This document shows positions 16,392-25,892 of a stretch of 35,857 nt of DNA, piece by piece. The stretch comes from Lachnospiraceae bacterium. GTDB lineage: Bacteria > Bacillota > Clostridia > Lachnospirales > Lachnospiraceae. Below the pieces are notes generated by a model. The model worked only from the letters and a program-made list of their open reading frames with translations, was not told the origin of the DNA and made no database searches. Position 1 is the stretch's first letter; each line of letters begins with the position of its first letter. Position numbers and translations under genes: made by a program. Location of the stretch: positions 1-35,857 of the forward strand of contig JAFTVH010000161.1 of assembly GCA_017465845.1 (NCBI GenBank). Reading direction: 5' to 3'.

Positions 16392-17711
16392 ATGTTAATG
16401 AATGCACCAAATCAAGAGATTTCAGAGAACGCTGGAATTCAAACTGGACAGGAAAACCCTGAGTTGGAGGAGATGCTTCGTCTGGACCAGGAACAGGAAG
16501 CGGCAGTTTCCCAGACTGACTCTCAGATAGAGCAAACGGTCTCGCCTTCAGATGACCCACAAGCTGAGCATCAGGAACAGGATGGGAATGGTCAGACTGA
16601 CTCTGGAATGAATCAGGATCAGCTTACCGGTGATGGGTCTGAAGGGGATTCTCCCCAGACTGAAGTGAAACAAACAAGAAAGACTCGAACGCGTAAGAAG
16701 ACCGAGCAAAATCAAACTCAGTCTGACACAGAGGATAGTTCTTCCGGCGAACCGTTGGCGCCTGGCGTCGAAGAGGGCCCTAATACCAAAAGAAAACGTA
16801 CTTACACCAAACCCAGTTATTCCATTTTGTCCATTGATGAGCGCCCCAGCGTTGAAACCGCTGCAGATAAAGCAAAGAATGATTTGCTTGATTTGCTGGA
16901 ATCCCAAAAGACAGGACGTATCTTATCCGGCACCATTCAGGGAATTGAAAGGCCGGCAGATAACCCAGCCCGTTCTCTGGCAGTCATTTATCATGGTGAG
17001 TTTAAGATCATCATTCCTGCAGAGGAAGCGGTGGAGCCGCCAGATGATTTCCGGGGAAGGCTTCCGGAGGATGTACTGCACTATATGCTGACAAAGAGAC
17101 TGGGAGCAGAAGTGGATTATATTGTAAAAGGTATGGATCCAAAAGCAGGCCTGGCAGTGGGCAGCCGCCTGGAGGCCATGCGTGCAAAGCGCAAACAGTA
17201 TTATTTTGGCGCAGACCGGGATGGCAATAACTTGATCCACTCAGGGATCTGTGCGGAAGCAAGAGTCGTATCCGTAATCCGGGCAGGAATCTTTGTGGAC
17301 CTGTTTGGTTTGGAGGTATATATACCGCTTCGGGAATTAAGTTACCAGCGACTGATGGATGCTGCAGGTTATTTTCAGCCCGGTCAGCGAATCTTAGTTA
17401 AGATTCTTGAGGTAGACAGAAGCGACCGAAATCAGATTAAGGTTACTGCTTCCGTGAAGCAGGCAGGAGAGAATCCCTATGAGCAGGCACTTAAGAAATA
17501 TACAGAAGGGAACCGCTATGTTGGTACAGTCAGCATGGTAGATACCAACGGAGTGTTTGTTGCTTTGGATGGAGGCATAGATTGCCTTTGCAGTTACCCG
17601 AAAAGGGGACGTCCGCCCAGAGGAGCAAGAGTAACAGTCCGTATCCTTGGTATTAATCATGAGACAAACCGGATCTGGGGAGCAATCACACATATTGCTG
17701 CAGCAAGATAA
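16392..17711 (+). CDS. S1-domain RNA-binding protein with disordered N-terminus
   Basis: This is a 439-residue protein. Residues 1-150 are low-complexity and rich in Q, E, D, S and T, with a basic patch (KQTRKTRTRKK, then KRKRTYTKP). Three OB/S1-like modules follow: a diverged one (about 175-265), a clear S1 fold (about 288-362, ARVVSVIRAGIFVDLFGLEVYIPLREL) and a C-terminal one (about 372-437, VGTVSMVDTNGVFVALDGGIDCL). S1 proteins bind single-stranded RNA; ribosomal S1-like proteins of ICEs could aid translation of element mRNAs or act as regulators. The gene has its own GGAGG site after a terminator and is followed 15 nt later by the YbjN-like gene. Confidence 0.75.
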   Translation: MLMNAPNQEISENAGIQTGQENPELEEMLRLDQEQEAAVSQTDSQIEQTVSPSDDPQAEHQEQDGNGQTDSGMNQDQLTGDGSEGDSPQTEVKQTRKTRTRKKTEQNQTQSDTEDSSSGEPLAPGVEEGPNTKRKRTYTKPSYSILSIDERPSVETAADKAKNDLLDLLESQKTGRILSGTIQGIERPADNPARSLAVIYHGEFKIIIPAEEAVEPPDDFRGRLPEDVLHYMLTKRLGAEVDYIVKGMDPKAGLAVGSRLEAMRAKRKQYYFGADRDGNNLIHSGICAEARVVSVIRAGIFVDLFGLEVYIPLRELSYQRLMDAAGYFQPGQRILVKILEVDRSDRNQIKVTASVKQAGENPYEQALKKYTEGNRYVGTVSMVDTNGVFVALDGGIDCLCSYPKRGRPPRGARVTVRILGINHETNRIWGAITHIAAAR

Positions 17712-17726
17712 GAGAGGAGGAGACAT

Positions 17727-18140
17727 TTGAACCATTTGGAACTGAGTGTGACGGAGCAGAAGCGTCGTAAGGAAATTGTAAAACATGCAAGAGGAATTGT
17801 ATTAAAAGAAATGGTTGTGGAAGCATGTGATGAAACATCGTTGATGCTCACGTATAGAGGGTATTATCTGCAGATCTCATTTTCAGAACTTCATCCTTTG
17901 ATGGTGTTTTGTCTGGCTAAAGCATTGCCCAAAGCAGGGCTTAACAGGCAGTGTCAGGTGATCAACGAATTGAATCTGCACAGTGTACTGGGAAGCCATG
18001 CGATTAACAATGACATTGGTTGCTATTCTTATAGAGCAACCCACTGGCTTGATACACAGGTGGACATCAGCCGTTTTTATGAAATTCTGGACCGGTGCGT
18101 GGAGGAAGCACAGCGAGGATACTTAAAACTGGCAAGTTGA
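17727..18140 (+). CDS. YbjN/secretion-chaperone-like small protein
   Basis: This 137-residue soluble protein starts at TTG 17727, 6 nt after AGGAGG. The pattern of an N-terminal helix, sheet strands (SLMLTYRGYYLQISFSEL), then INELNLHSVLGSHAINND, GCYSYRATHWLD and a C-terminal ISRFYEILDRCVEEAQRGY helix resembles the YbjN/type III chaperone fold. The resemblance is by eye only. It is encoded with the S1-domain protein, so the two may act together. No catalytic residues are evident. It ends the gene group before the surface-protein block. Confidence 0.5.
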   Translation: MNHLELSVTEQKRRKEIVKHARGIVLKEMVVEACDETSLMLTYRGYYLQISFSELHPLMVFCLAKALPKAGLNRQCQVINELNLHSVLGSHAINNDIGCYSYRATHWLDTQVDISRFYEILDRCVEEAQRGYLKLAS

Positions 18141-18200
18141 TGTTGTATTTCGCATGAGCTGTTCGTGTAATTAGGTAAAATCGGAAAAGGAGAAACCATA

Positions 18201-19229
18201 ATGAAACGATACGCTATATTGTTCATGGCACTTACAATGTTTGCTTTAACCGCATGTTCTAAGGAAGCTTCGAGTGAGGAGACCAGGGAATCTAAGTCCG
18301 CATTTACTTCTCAGGAGCAGAGAAAGGACCAGGAGGTGGTAAAAGAGCAAGAACCCAGTAACACTTCTGCTTTAAAAAACGAGGATGCAAAAACAGCTAC
18401 GGAAGAATCAAAAGTGGCAGAAAAGCAGGAGATCGAGAACGGGAAACAGGAATCGAAGGAAAAAGCAGAATCTAAGGAATCTGATGGGAAGGATAAAGAG
18501 TCTTTAAAACAGGAATCCGAGAAAAATAATAGCAGCGGATCAGAAAAGACTGATAAATCCAAGGAAGGAAATAACGTGAAGCCTACAGAAACTCCTGTGA
18601 AGGTTCCGGAGAAGCCTACAGAAACACCGTCAGTAACGGAAAAGCCGGAGGTTACACCGGAACCGACCCCGGAGCCTACACCGGAACCGACGCCTGAGCC
18701 TACACCCGAACCGACCCCGGAGCCTACGCCAGAACCAACACCGGAGCCTACTCCAGAACCAACGCCCGAGCCTACGCCAGAACCGACTCCAGAACCAACT
18801 CCAGTTCCTACCCCGGAGCCGACACCAGAGCCGCCCGCTCCAGAGGTGACTCCGGATACTGGTGAGCAACAGCCGCAGGAACCATCTGCACCTGCCGTAC
18901 CGGAAGTTACAGCTGGTTTTGATGCGGGGATGGCCAGTGAGCTTGTGGCTCTTGTGAATGCAGAGCGGGAAGCAAGAGGAATCGGTACGGTGAGTGTCAA
19001 AGACAGTCTGGTAGCGAAAGCAGAGGAAAAAGCGTTAAATGGAGGCAGCGGAAGTGGTGTGATATCATGCCGTGGAACCGGTGCAACCAGTGCTGCTATA
19101 GTGGTTGAAAGCTGGAAAAAGGATTGGCCGGATGGCACCTGGATGACTACCAACTGGAAATATGTTGGCATTGCATGTTATGTAGATGGAGGTACCTATA
19201 CCTGGGTTGCAGTGTTTGGTGCCTATTAA
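18201..19229 (+). CDS. Lipoprotein with PTPEP spacer and degenerate CAP/SCP domain
   Basis: This 342-residue lipoprotein has signal peptide lipobox LTAC with the lipidated Cys at 19. Residues 20-130 are highly charged (K, E, S, Q), probably extended. Residues about 150-215 are a PTPEP repeat spanning the wall, and 230-342 form a CAP/SCP-like domain: MASELVALVNAEREARGIGTVSV at the start and YVGIACYVDGGTYTWVAVFGAY at the end. The usual histidines (SH and H-x-x-N positions) are missing, and the core is shortened to about 100 residues, so any metal-dependent or catalytic activity is unlikely. It may be a binding protein on the cell surface. A GAAA-loop terminator follows 28 nt after the stop. Confidence 0.75.
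   Translation: MKRYAILFMALTMFALTACSKEASSEETRESKSAFTSQEQRKDQEVVKEQEPSNTSALKNEDAKTATEESKVAEKQEIENGKQESKEKAESKESDGKDKESLKQESEKNNSSGSEKTDKSKEGNNVKPTETPVKVPEKPTETPSVTEKPEVTPEPTPEPTPEPTPEPTPEPTPEPTPEPTPEPTPEPTPEPTPEPTPEPTPVPTPEPTPEPPAPEVTPDTGEQQPQEPSAPAVPEVTAGFDAGMASELVALVNAEREARGIGTVSVKDSLVAKAEEKALNGGSGSGVISCRGTGATSAAIVVESWKKDWPDGTWMTTNWKYVGIACYVDGGTYTWVAVFGAY
18650..18835 (+). repeat. PTPEP-coding tandem repeat
   Basis: About a dozen units of a 12-bp (Thr-Pro-Glu-Pro) repeat, with synonymous variation among CCGACC, CCTACA and CCAACG codons. The variation suggests the array is selected at the protein level, while slippage can change its length. Confidence 0.8.
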
Positions 19230-19256
19230 CAACTGAATATGGAACTTATAAATAAG

Positions 19257-19281
19257 GACACTCGAAAGGGTGTCTTTTTTT
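19257..19281 (+). terminator. Intrinsic terminator before surface adhesin gene
   Basis: GACACTC (19257-19263) and GGGTGTC (19268-19274) form a stem capped by a GAAA tetraloop, followed by seven T. It is 13 nt before the GGAGG site of the adhesin gene. Confidence 0.85.
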
Positions 19282-19304
19282 GAGCAAAAAATATGGAGGT
19301 TATG

Positions 19305-22300
19305 ATGACTAAAAAGAAAAGATGTAGAGTCTTAAGTTTTTTGTTAGCTGTCGTAATGATGGCTTCCTCTTTTGTGTCCAATGCCCCTGTTGTTTTCGCG
19401 CAGGAGCCTGAGCTGACTGAGCATGGGATATCTGTCTTAGAGGCCGAGTACGGTACTGTCACAGTTAAGGACGAACTGAGTATGGCAGTGGCAGGGACAG
19501 AAGTGCATGTTTTTGCACAGGCACAGGAGGGATATAAGGTAAATCAGATCCTTGTCAATGGTGGTGATGTGGAGATTACTCAGATTACTGATAGTGAAAA
19601 TGAATATCAGTTTATGATGCCGGATTCAGACGCACAGATCCAGGCAGAATTTGTAAAGGAGGAAGTGGAAGGTGAAACTGAAGATGAAGCTTCCTTACAG
19701 GATTCCCAGGACATTACGGATCCGGTACCGGTGGAAGATGAAACTTCCGAAGAGGAAGAGGCACCAGTAGGAACCGTATCCGGGAATGATATTTCTGAAA
19801 CCGTATCCGGAGGCGATGTGCTGGTGGATCCTACGGAAGAATCAACAGAAGTTACAGAGCCAGAGGTTGATGAGCCGGCAGAGAAAATAACCGGTGTTTA
19901 CTTTGAGTTCCAGGACACTGCAGAGATTCTTGAGCTTGCAGAAAATGGTCTTGATCTGGAAGATTTCTTCCAGTATTCCATTTGGGGATTTTTGGATATT
20001 GAAGACCTTCGCTATCTGGTTGCCAATCAAATGGAGCTGGAGGATCTGTTTGATGTGATTGAAGGAGAGATTCCTGCAGCATCCGAAGAGATTCAGACGA
20101 TGGTTGAAAAGTACCAGGAGCGTTTTATGCCGCGTATGAGAATATCTACGTTTGCAACAAGGAATGCGATTACATCCCCAACAGCAACCGTTTCTATTAC
20201 TGGGAATGTTTCTGATTCCAGACTGGGAACGATCTCTGCATTCGGCGGTGGTGATCATGGTAACATGTTAAGAATTACATTGGATGGCTATTCTGCATTC
20301 TGCGCTCAGTATGGTGCATCCTGTCGCTCCGGTATGACCTATACGAAAGTAACCGGTGATGAGATCGGTATTGACAGAGGACAGCAGTACCTGTTGTACC
20401 GTATCATTGGGTGGTATTACGAAGCACAGCAGATCAATGATAATACCGGTAACTATGCCATCACGCAGGCAGCTGTATGGCTGGTAAGAAATGGCCAGTG
20501 GAGTGATGCTGCGACTATGGCTGCTGCAATTAAGCCTATGATCGAGAAGGTGCTTGTACTGGACGATGCTACAAGCCTTGCGCTGTTTGAAGGTATGGCA
20601 AACTGGGTAAATGATGAGAACAACCAGCCCCAGGTAGGTATTGATTTCTGGTACAATGGCCCGAATCAGTATCTGGTTACCGTAGGTGGTGATACTTATA
20701 TTGAGACAGAGGACCCGGAATACTCAGCTCATGTGAAAATCTATAAGACAGATGCTGTAACCGGAAATGGAATCAATAGTGATGCTCAGTTTAAGATTTA
20801 TACAGAAGACGGAACAGATACCGGTGCTACATTCAGTAAATCCGGTCATGTATATACTTCTTCCACACTGATCAAGGATGAAGAGCACAGCACTTTTTAT
20901 GTACAGGAAGTTGGCGTGCCATCCGGTTATCTGGGAGATGGTGGAAAGTATTATTTTACCATTGAAGATGGCGATAACGATGCAGAAAAAGTGATTACCA
21001 ATAATGGCAGTTCTTTTGCCAACAATCCCATGTGGGTTCAGGTAACGCTGACCAAAACAGACGCTGTTACAGAAAAGCATCTGGAAGGCGAAGCAAAATT
21101 TATTGTTGGATCAGATCGTGGTAATATGAGCCAGACCGTTACTTTTACCAAGCAGGCAAATGGAACATACCTTTCCAGTAAGGTTTATTATAACGAGTCA
21201 AACCAGGGCCAGTTCTATTTGCAGGAAGCAAAAGCTCCCACGGGCTATAACACAGACACACAGAAGTATTATTTCACTGTGGATGCAGGTAGTCATGGAA
21301 CAACAAAGACCATTACCAACAATGGTGTGGATTTTGAAAACCAACCATACTGGATTCAGATTTCTATTCCGAAGGTGGATGCCGTAACCGGTATGGCACT
21401 GGAAGGGAATGCCGCATTTATGGTAGCTGCAGAATCTGGTAATTTGAGTGTTCCGGTTTATTTCCAGAAACAGGAAGACGGATCCTACCTCTCCAGTAAG
21501 ATCTTTTATAATGAGTCTAATCTGGGAAAATTCTACGTGCAGGAAACAAAGGCAGTAGAAGGATATGAGCTGGATTCCAAGAAGTACAGTTTTACCATTG
21601 AAGAGGGAGACCATGGGAAGACCAAGAAGATCACCAACCAGGGTGAAGTTTTTGGCAACCAGCCTTTCTGGGTACAGATTCTGGTTCCTAAGACTGATTC
21701 CGAAACCTTGAATGCGATTGCAAATGATGCACAGTTTACGGTTACTGCTTTAAACGGCACATTGAGTCAGCCTGTGACCTTTGAAAAGAATACAGATGGC
21801 TCTTATCTTTCCAGCAAGGTATATTACAACGAATCCAATAAGGGACAGTTTTATCTGCAGGAAACCAAAGCACCTGAAAATTACTATGGCGACTGGGCAG
21901 ATGAAGAGGCGTCCAAAATAGCAGGAAGCAATACCAACAAAGAGAAATATGCATTTACGGTAAGCAAGGAAACCCACAAAAAGACACTTACGATCACCAA
22001 CCAGGACGAATTCTTTACCAATGAGAGAGTCAAAGGAACGGTTACCGTTTCCAAGATCGATGTGGAAGCCGGAAAATATGTAACCGGCGATATCGCTCAT
22101 GGTGATGCATCTTTGGATGGTGCGGTATACGGTCTGTATGCCAAGGAAGACATCCTGTATCCGGATGGTACCAGTGGCGTGAAATATCCGAAAAATGCAC
22201 TGGTAGTACAGGGAACAATCCAGAATGGGAAGCTTACCTGGGAGGATCTGTATCTTGGTTCCTATTATGTGAAGGAGATTACACCTCCTACCGGATACCT

Positions 22301-25300
22301 GAAAGATACCAAAGAATATCCGATCACATTAACCTATGAAGATGAAACGGTGGAAATCGTAACAGATCAGACTACTGTGGATGAACAGGTTATGAAGCAG
22401 GCGTTCCGTCTTCTGAAAATGGAAGGGGAAAGCCAGAATGAGCAGGAAGGTCTGGCAGGTGCAGGATTTAAGGTGTATCTGTTAAGTGACTTAGGAATCG
22501 ATGTACACGGAAAATCCGATGATGTCCTGTTAAAAGAAGTGATGGAAAAATATCCGGACTATGCAACCGGTCTGGACGAAAACGCTCTTGCCAAGGTTTA
22601 TGAAAATGATCCATCTGCAGTACTCACCTATAATGCAGTACAGGAAGCATTGGGCAGTGTTGGTCTTAGTGAGATTGGGGAGAATTATTACCAGCTAAAT
22701 GAGATCTTTACCAATGCAAAAGGTTATATGGATAGTCCGGAGCTTGCATATGGTACCTACGTGGTAGTAGAGACCACAGTACCGGATAATACATTGATTC
22801 AGATCAAGCCGTTTATTGTACATGTCAACAAGGACAGCAGAGAAGTGCAGTATCAGCGTTATTTCCTGGATCGGGATTTCACTGCGAAAATTAAAGTAAT
22901 AAAGATGGATGCAGATACCGGAAAGGCTGTATTACAGGAAGGTATCTCCTATAAGATCTACGATTTGGATAACGAAAAGTATGTGCGGATTCCGGTTGTT
23001 GAAGACAACAAGGAGATTTTCAAGGAAGTATTTACTTCCGATACAGAAGGTTACATTCTGACCGATGCAGCGCTGCCTTGCGGTCGATACAGGATCGAGG
23101 AGGTTCAGGGACCTGAAGGATTCTACAATGAGTTTGTTGGTACGGAAGGTGTACTCGGAGCGGTAGAATTTGAATTGAATTCAGATCAGGCATACGAAAT
23201 GAGTCAGGTATCCGGAGATGCAGTAGTAACGTTTACTTATTCTAACAAAGAAACCAGAGGTCTTCTTACCATTGAGAAGCTTGGCGAACTTTTGGTAGGT
23301 GCTGAAAATGTACCGTTCTTCCCGTTACTGTTGAGTGCAGGGGAAGATGAATCGGAAGACAAGAAAGAAGATATCCAGTTTGTTTACGAGAAGCTTCCTC
23401 TTGCAGGTGCTGAATATACCATTGAAGCAGCTGAAGATATCTATACACAGGATCATCAGTTGGATGAGTCTGGTAACCGCACAACCTGGTTCAAAGCCGG
23501 AGAAATTGTCGCAGTTGTTGAGACCGGCGATGAAGGTTCCATAAACAGCGTGAAATATCCTACCGGTGGATATACGGAGCATCCGATTGTAGAAGTGATT
23601 CACTGTGGAGAAAATGGTCAGGTTTCCATTACATTGCCCCTGGGAAGTTATAAGGTATATGAAACCAAAGCGCCTTATGGATTCCTGCATACAGATGAAG
23701 TAAAAGAGATCACCTTTACCTGGGAAAACCAGAGCGAGGAGCTGGTATTTAACTCCACACCGGCTACAGATGAAACCGGTATGACGACCTTTGAGAATGA
23801 ACGTGTAAAACCGATTCCAGAGGAGGATTTTGATCAGATTGGTGTAGGAATCTACAAACATGATAAGGACACCAAGGAACCTGTAGAGGGTACTGTGTTT
23901 GGCCTTTATACCTGCGATCCGATTTATGATACGTTTGGCAACCTGCTTGTTTTAGAGGATATGCTGCTGGCCGAAGCAGTGACTGATGAAAATGGTTTTG
24001 CTTATTTTGATGTAGATATTCCGTATATGTCCCCGGCACGCCTGGAGCGTAGAATGGACTACAACACCGGTGATTATTACATCGTGGAGCATTCCGTACC
24101 GGATGGATTCTTCTTAGACAGCACACCGTTGTACGTCCATTTTGAGTATGAGGACGAGCACACTCCTTATGTGGTAGTGCAGGCGAAGCAGGAAAATATT
24201 TCTACTTCCGTGGATATTTTAAAGACAGAGCTTAAGAATATGAATCCGGTTCCCGGAGCTGTGCTTCAGGTGATTGACAAAGCAACCGGTGAAGTGGTTC
24301 ATGAATTTACTTCCATGGAAGAGGCAACCAACATCAGACGTCTGAAACTGAGTACACCGGAGGCAGAAAATGTTTATATCTTGAGAGAAATAGCTCCTGC
24401 AGCCGGATATGTAACAGCAGAAGATATCGAGTTTAAGCTGGTACAGTCTGTGGATGAAGACGGAAATCCTCTGATGAAGGCGGACGTATATGTGCGTCAG
24501 GCGACTGAGAAACAGGTGAAACAGACCGGTATGATCAAATCCGATCTGGAAGGAGCAGAGTCTGCAGTTATTTATGCTGCATGGGAACTGGAAGATGAAA
24601 GACTTACGCTCTTTGTCAACGAAGAGATTCCGGAAGAATCCTTAGCGCAGGTGGTAAGAGAAAGCGATTTTGCAGATCTTACCTTCACAGAAGTTTATTT
24701 TGCGCAGGGAGAGCTGAAAGGTTTTTATGAAGAGCTTGTTGTAAAAGAGAATCTTCTGACAGCAATCATTGACTTCTTTACAGGGGATGATGAGGAAGAG
24801 GAAACTCAGTATGTTTGGACCAAGGTATCCGATGCAACTGTTGTGATGAAAGATGATGTGACCAAGGTGCAGATCAATAAGTATGATATTACAGATGGTG
24901 AGCCAGTAATTGGTGCGCAAATGGAAATCACAGATCTGTCCGGAAACGTAATTAAGAGCTGGACAACCACTGAGGAAGACTATTATATCGAAATGCTTCC
25001 GGTAGGAGAGTACATTCTGAAGGAAACTCTGGCACCTACAGATGATGGATATGTAAAGGCCGAAGATATTCGCTTTACTGTAGAAGACGACGGCAGTATT
25101 CAGAAAGTAAAAATGGCAGATGATTATACCAAACTGGATCTTGCCAAAGTGGATGTGGCAGGAGAAGAGATTCCCGGTGCCCATATGGTATTAAAGGATG
25201 CCGAGGGTAATATTGTCGATGAATGGGATTCCACAGAGGAACCACACCGCATTGAGTACATTAAGCCCGGTGAATATACACTCATAGAAGAGCTTGTACC

Positions 25301-25832
25301 GGATACTTATGTACAGGCAGAAGAGATTACCTTTACGGTAGAAGAAACAGGAGAAGTCCAGAAGGTAGAAATGACGGATAAGTATACCAGAGTAATCATC
25401 CAGAAGCTGGATGCAAACAATAAGACACCGCTTAAGGGTGCGACACTTGCCATCTTAAATGAAAAAGGCGAGGAAGTGTATACCTGGGTGTCTGATGGAA
25501 CGCCTTACCGCATTGAAAGAATCCCTCATGGAAAATACACACTGGTAGAAAAGAGCAGTCCGGCAGGATATTATAAAACAGACAACATTTCCTTTGAGAT
25601 TACCACAGAGGATATTGATAATTCTGTAATCATGCTGGATGAGCCGATTCCGGAACCTGAACCGACTCCGGAACCTCCTGCACCGGTACCGCCTCAGCCG
25701 ATTCCTAAGCTTGGATTTGAGGACAGTAATCTTTATCTGGCAGTGGCCTGTATGGCACTTGCATCTGCAGCATGCATTACTCTGATTGTAATCCGTGCGA
25801 AGAAAAGAAAAAGTAAAAGAGACGACTCATAA
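19305..25832 (+). CDS. Giant thioester- and Cna-B-domain surface adhesin
   Basis: This 2175-residue wall-anchored protein has a signal peptide of about 32 residues, cleaved near VFA-QEP. A bacterial-repeat/InlB-like domain follows (about 40-105, ending FMMPDSDAQIQAEF), then an acidic linker. Next is a thioester domain with Cys333 (SAFCAQYG) and Gln388 (AITQAAVW), the pair that forms the covalent-binding Cys-Gln bond. Then come four tandem Cna-B domains of about 106 residues (from about 477), several longer Cna-B/SpaA-like domains, and three to four short ones near the end. The pattern K(T/V)D, QE(T/A)KAP and F-x-N-x-P supports Lys-Asn isopeptide bonds. The tail is a Pro-rich region, IPKLG, a hydrophobic helix and KKRKSKRDDS. 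IPKLG replaces the usual LPxTG. ATG 19305 has GGAGG 5 nt upstream. Likely role: covalent attachment to host or partner cells. Confidence 0.9.
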   Translation: MTKKKRCRVLSFLLAVVMMASSFVSNAPVVFAQEPELTEHGISVLEAEYGTVTVKDELSMAVAGTEVHVFAQAQEGYKVNQILVNGGDVEITQITDSENEYQFMMPDSDAQIQAEFVKEEVEGETEDEASLQDSQDITDPVPVEDETSEEEEAPVGTVSGNDISETVSGGDVLVDPTEESTEVTEPEVDEPAEKITGVYFEFQDTAEILELAENGLDLEDFFQYSIWGFLDIEDLRYLVANQMELEDLFDVIEGEIPAASEEIQTMVEKYQERFMPRMRISTFATRNAITSPTATVSITGNVSDSRLGTISAFGGGDHGNMLRITLDGYSAFCAQYGASCRSGMTYTKVTGDEIGIDRGQQYLLYRIIGWYYEAQQINDNTGNYAITQAAVWLVRNGQWSDAATMAAAIKPMIEKVLVLDDATSLALFEGMANWVNDENNQPQVGIDFWYNGPNQYLVTVGGDTYIETEDPEYSAHVKIYKTDAVTGNGINSDAQFKIYTEDGTDTGATFSKSGHVYTSSTLIKDEEHSTFYVQEVGVPSGYLGDGGKYYFTIEDGDNDAEKVITNNGSSFANNPMWVQVTLTKTDAVTEKHLEGEAKFIVGSDRGNMSQTVTFTKQANGTYLSSKVYYNESNQGQFYLQEAKAPTGYNTDTQKYYFTVDAGSHGTTKTITNNGVDFENQPYWIQISIPKVDAVTGMALEGNAAFMVAAESGNLSVPVYFQKQEDGSYLSSKIFYNESNLGKFYVQETKAVEGYELDSKKYSFTIEEGDHGKTKKITNQGEVFGNQPFWVQILVPKTDSETLNAIANDAQFTVTALNGTLSQPVTFEKNTDGSYLSSKVYYNESNKGQFYLQETKAPENYYGDWADEEASKIAGSNTNKEKYAFTVSKETHKKTLTITNQDEFFTNERVKGTVTVSKIDVEAGKYVTGDIAHGDASLDGAVYGLYAKEDILYPDGTSGVKYPKNALVVQGTIQNGKLTWEDLYLGSYYVKEITPPTGYLKDTKEYPITLTYEDETVEIVTDQTTVDEQVMKQAFRLLKMEGESQNEQEGLAGAGFKVYLLSDLGIDVHGKSDDVLLKEVMEKYPDYATGLDENALAKVYENDPSAVLTYNAVQEALGSVGLSEIGENYYQLNEIFTNAKGYMDSPELAYGTYVVVETTVPDNTLIQIKPFIVHVNKDSREVQYQRYFLDRDFTAKIKVIKMDADTGKAVLQEGISYKIYDLDNEKYVRIPVVEDNKEIFKEVFTSDTEGYILTDAALPCGRYRIEEVQGPEGFYNEFVGTEGVLGAVEFELNSDQAYEMSQVSGDAVVTFTYSNKETRGLLTIEKLGELLVGAENVPFFPLLLSAGEDESEDKKEDIQFVYEKLPLAGAEYTIEAAEDIYTQDHQLDESGNRTTWFKAGEIVAVVETGDEGSINSVKYPTGGYTEHPIVEVIHCGENGQVSITLPLGSYKVYETKAPYGFLHTDEVKEITFTWENQSEELVFNSTPATDETGMTTFENERVKPIPEEDFDQIGVGIYKHDKDTKEPVEGTVFGLYTCDPIYDTFGNLLVLEDMLLAEAVTDENGFAYFDVDIPYMSPARLERRMDYNTGDYYIVEHSVPDGFFLDSTPLYVHFEYEDEHTPYVVVQAKQENISTSVDILKTELKNMNPVPGAVLQVIDKATGEVVHEFTSMEEATNIRRLKLSTPEAENVYILREIAPAAGYVTAEDIEFKLVQSVDEDGNPLMKADVYVRQATEKQVKQTGMIKSDLEGAESAVIYAAWELEDERLTLFVNEEIPEESLAQVVRESDFADLTFTEVYFAQGELKGFYEELVVKENLLTAIIDFFTGDDEEEETQYVWTKVSDATVVMKDDVTKVQINKYDITDGEPVIGAQMEITDLSGNVIKSWTTTEEDYYIEMLPVGEYILKETLAPTDDGYVKAEDIRFTVEDDGSIQKVKMADDYTKLDLAKVDVAGEEIPGAHMVLKDAEGNIVDEWDSTEEPHRIEYIKPGEYTLIEELVPDTYVQAEEITFTVEETGEVQKVEMTDKYTRVIIQKLDANNKTPLKGATLAILNEKGEEVYTWVSDGTPYRIERIPHGKYTLVEKSSPAGYYKTDNISFEITTEDIDNSVIMLDEPIPEPEPTPEPPAPVPPQPIPKLGFEDSNLYLAVACMALASAACITLIVIRAKKRKSKRDDS
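20733..22030 (+). repeat. Four tandem Cna-B domain repeats
   Basis: Related units begin at about 20733, 21042, 21360 and 21678 (steps of about 309-318 bp). Each starts V/I-x-(I/L)-x-K-(T/V)-D and contains a YLSSKVYYNES-like segment in units 2-4. They can recombine to vary adhesin length. Confidence 0.8.
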
Positions 25833-25845
25833 AATGTGAGTATTA

Positions 25846-25877
25846 AGAGGGTGTATCTTCGGATATGCCCTCTTTTT
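25846..25877 (+). terminator. UUCG-capped terminator between adhesin and sortase
   Basis: A 12-pair stem (AGAGGGTGTATC with GATATGCCCTCT, two G-U pairs) is capped by TTCG and followed by five T. It sits 13 nt after the adhesin stop and 16 nt before the sortase start, so sortase would depend on readthrough or another promoter. Confidence 0.85.
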
Positions 25878-25892
25878 ACAGAAAGGGTGTGT

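Noticed and set aside
12267-18180. Similar words TGTATTTCCGCATGGGC (near 12270) and TGTATTTCGCATGAGC (near 18144) as possible recombination sites
   Set aside because: Only two imperfect copies, one of them inside a coding sequence; compatible with chance.
18650-18835. Short repeats that could be mistaken for a CRISPR array
   Set aside because: The repeat unit is 12 bp without spacers and codes for Thr-Pro-Glu-Pro in frame.
18311-19171. Long minus-strand open frame (286 codons) rich in Gly-Val-Gly-Ser
   Set aside because: It is the mirror of the PTPEP-coding repeat and the lipoprotein gene; low complexity, no ribosome site.
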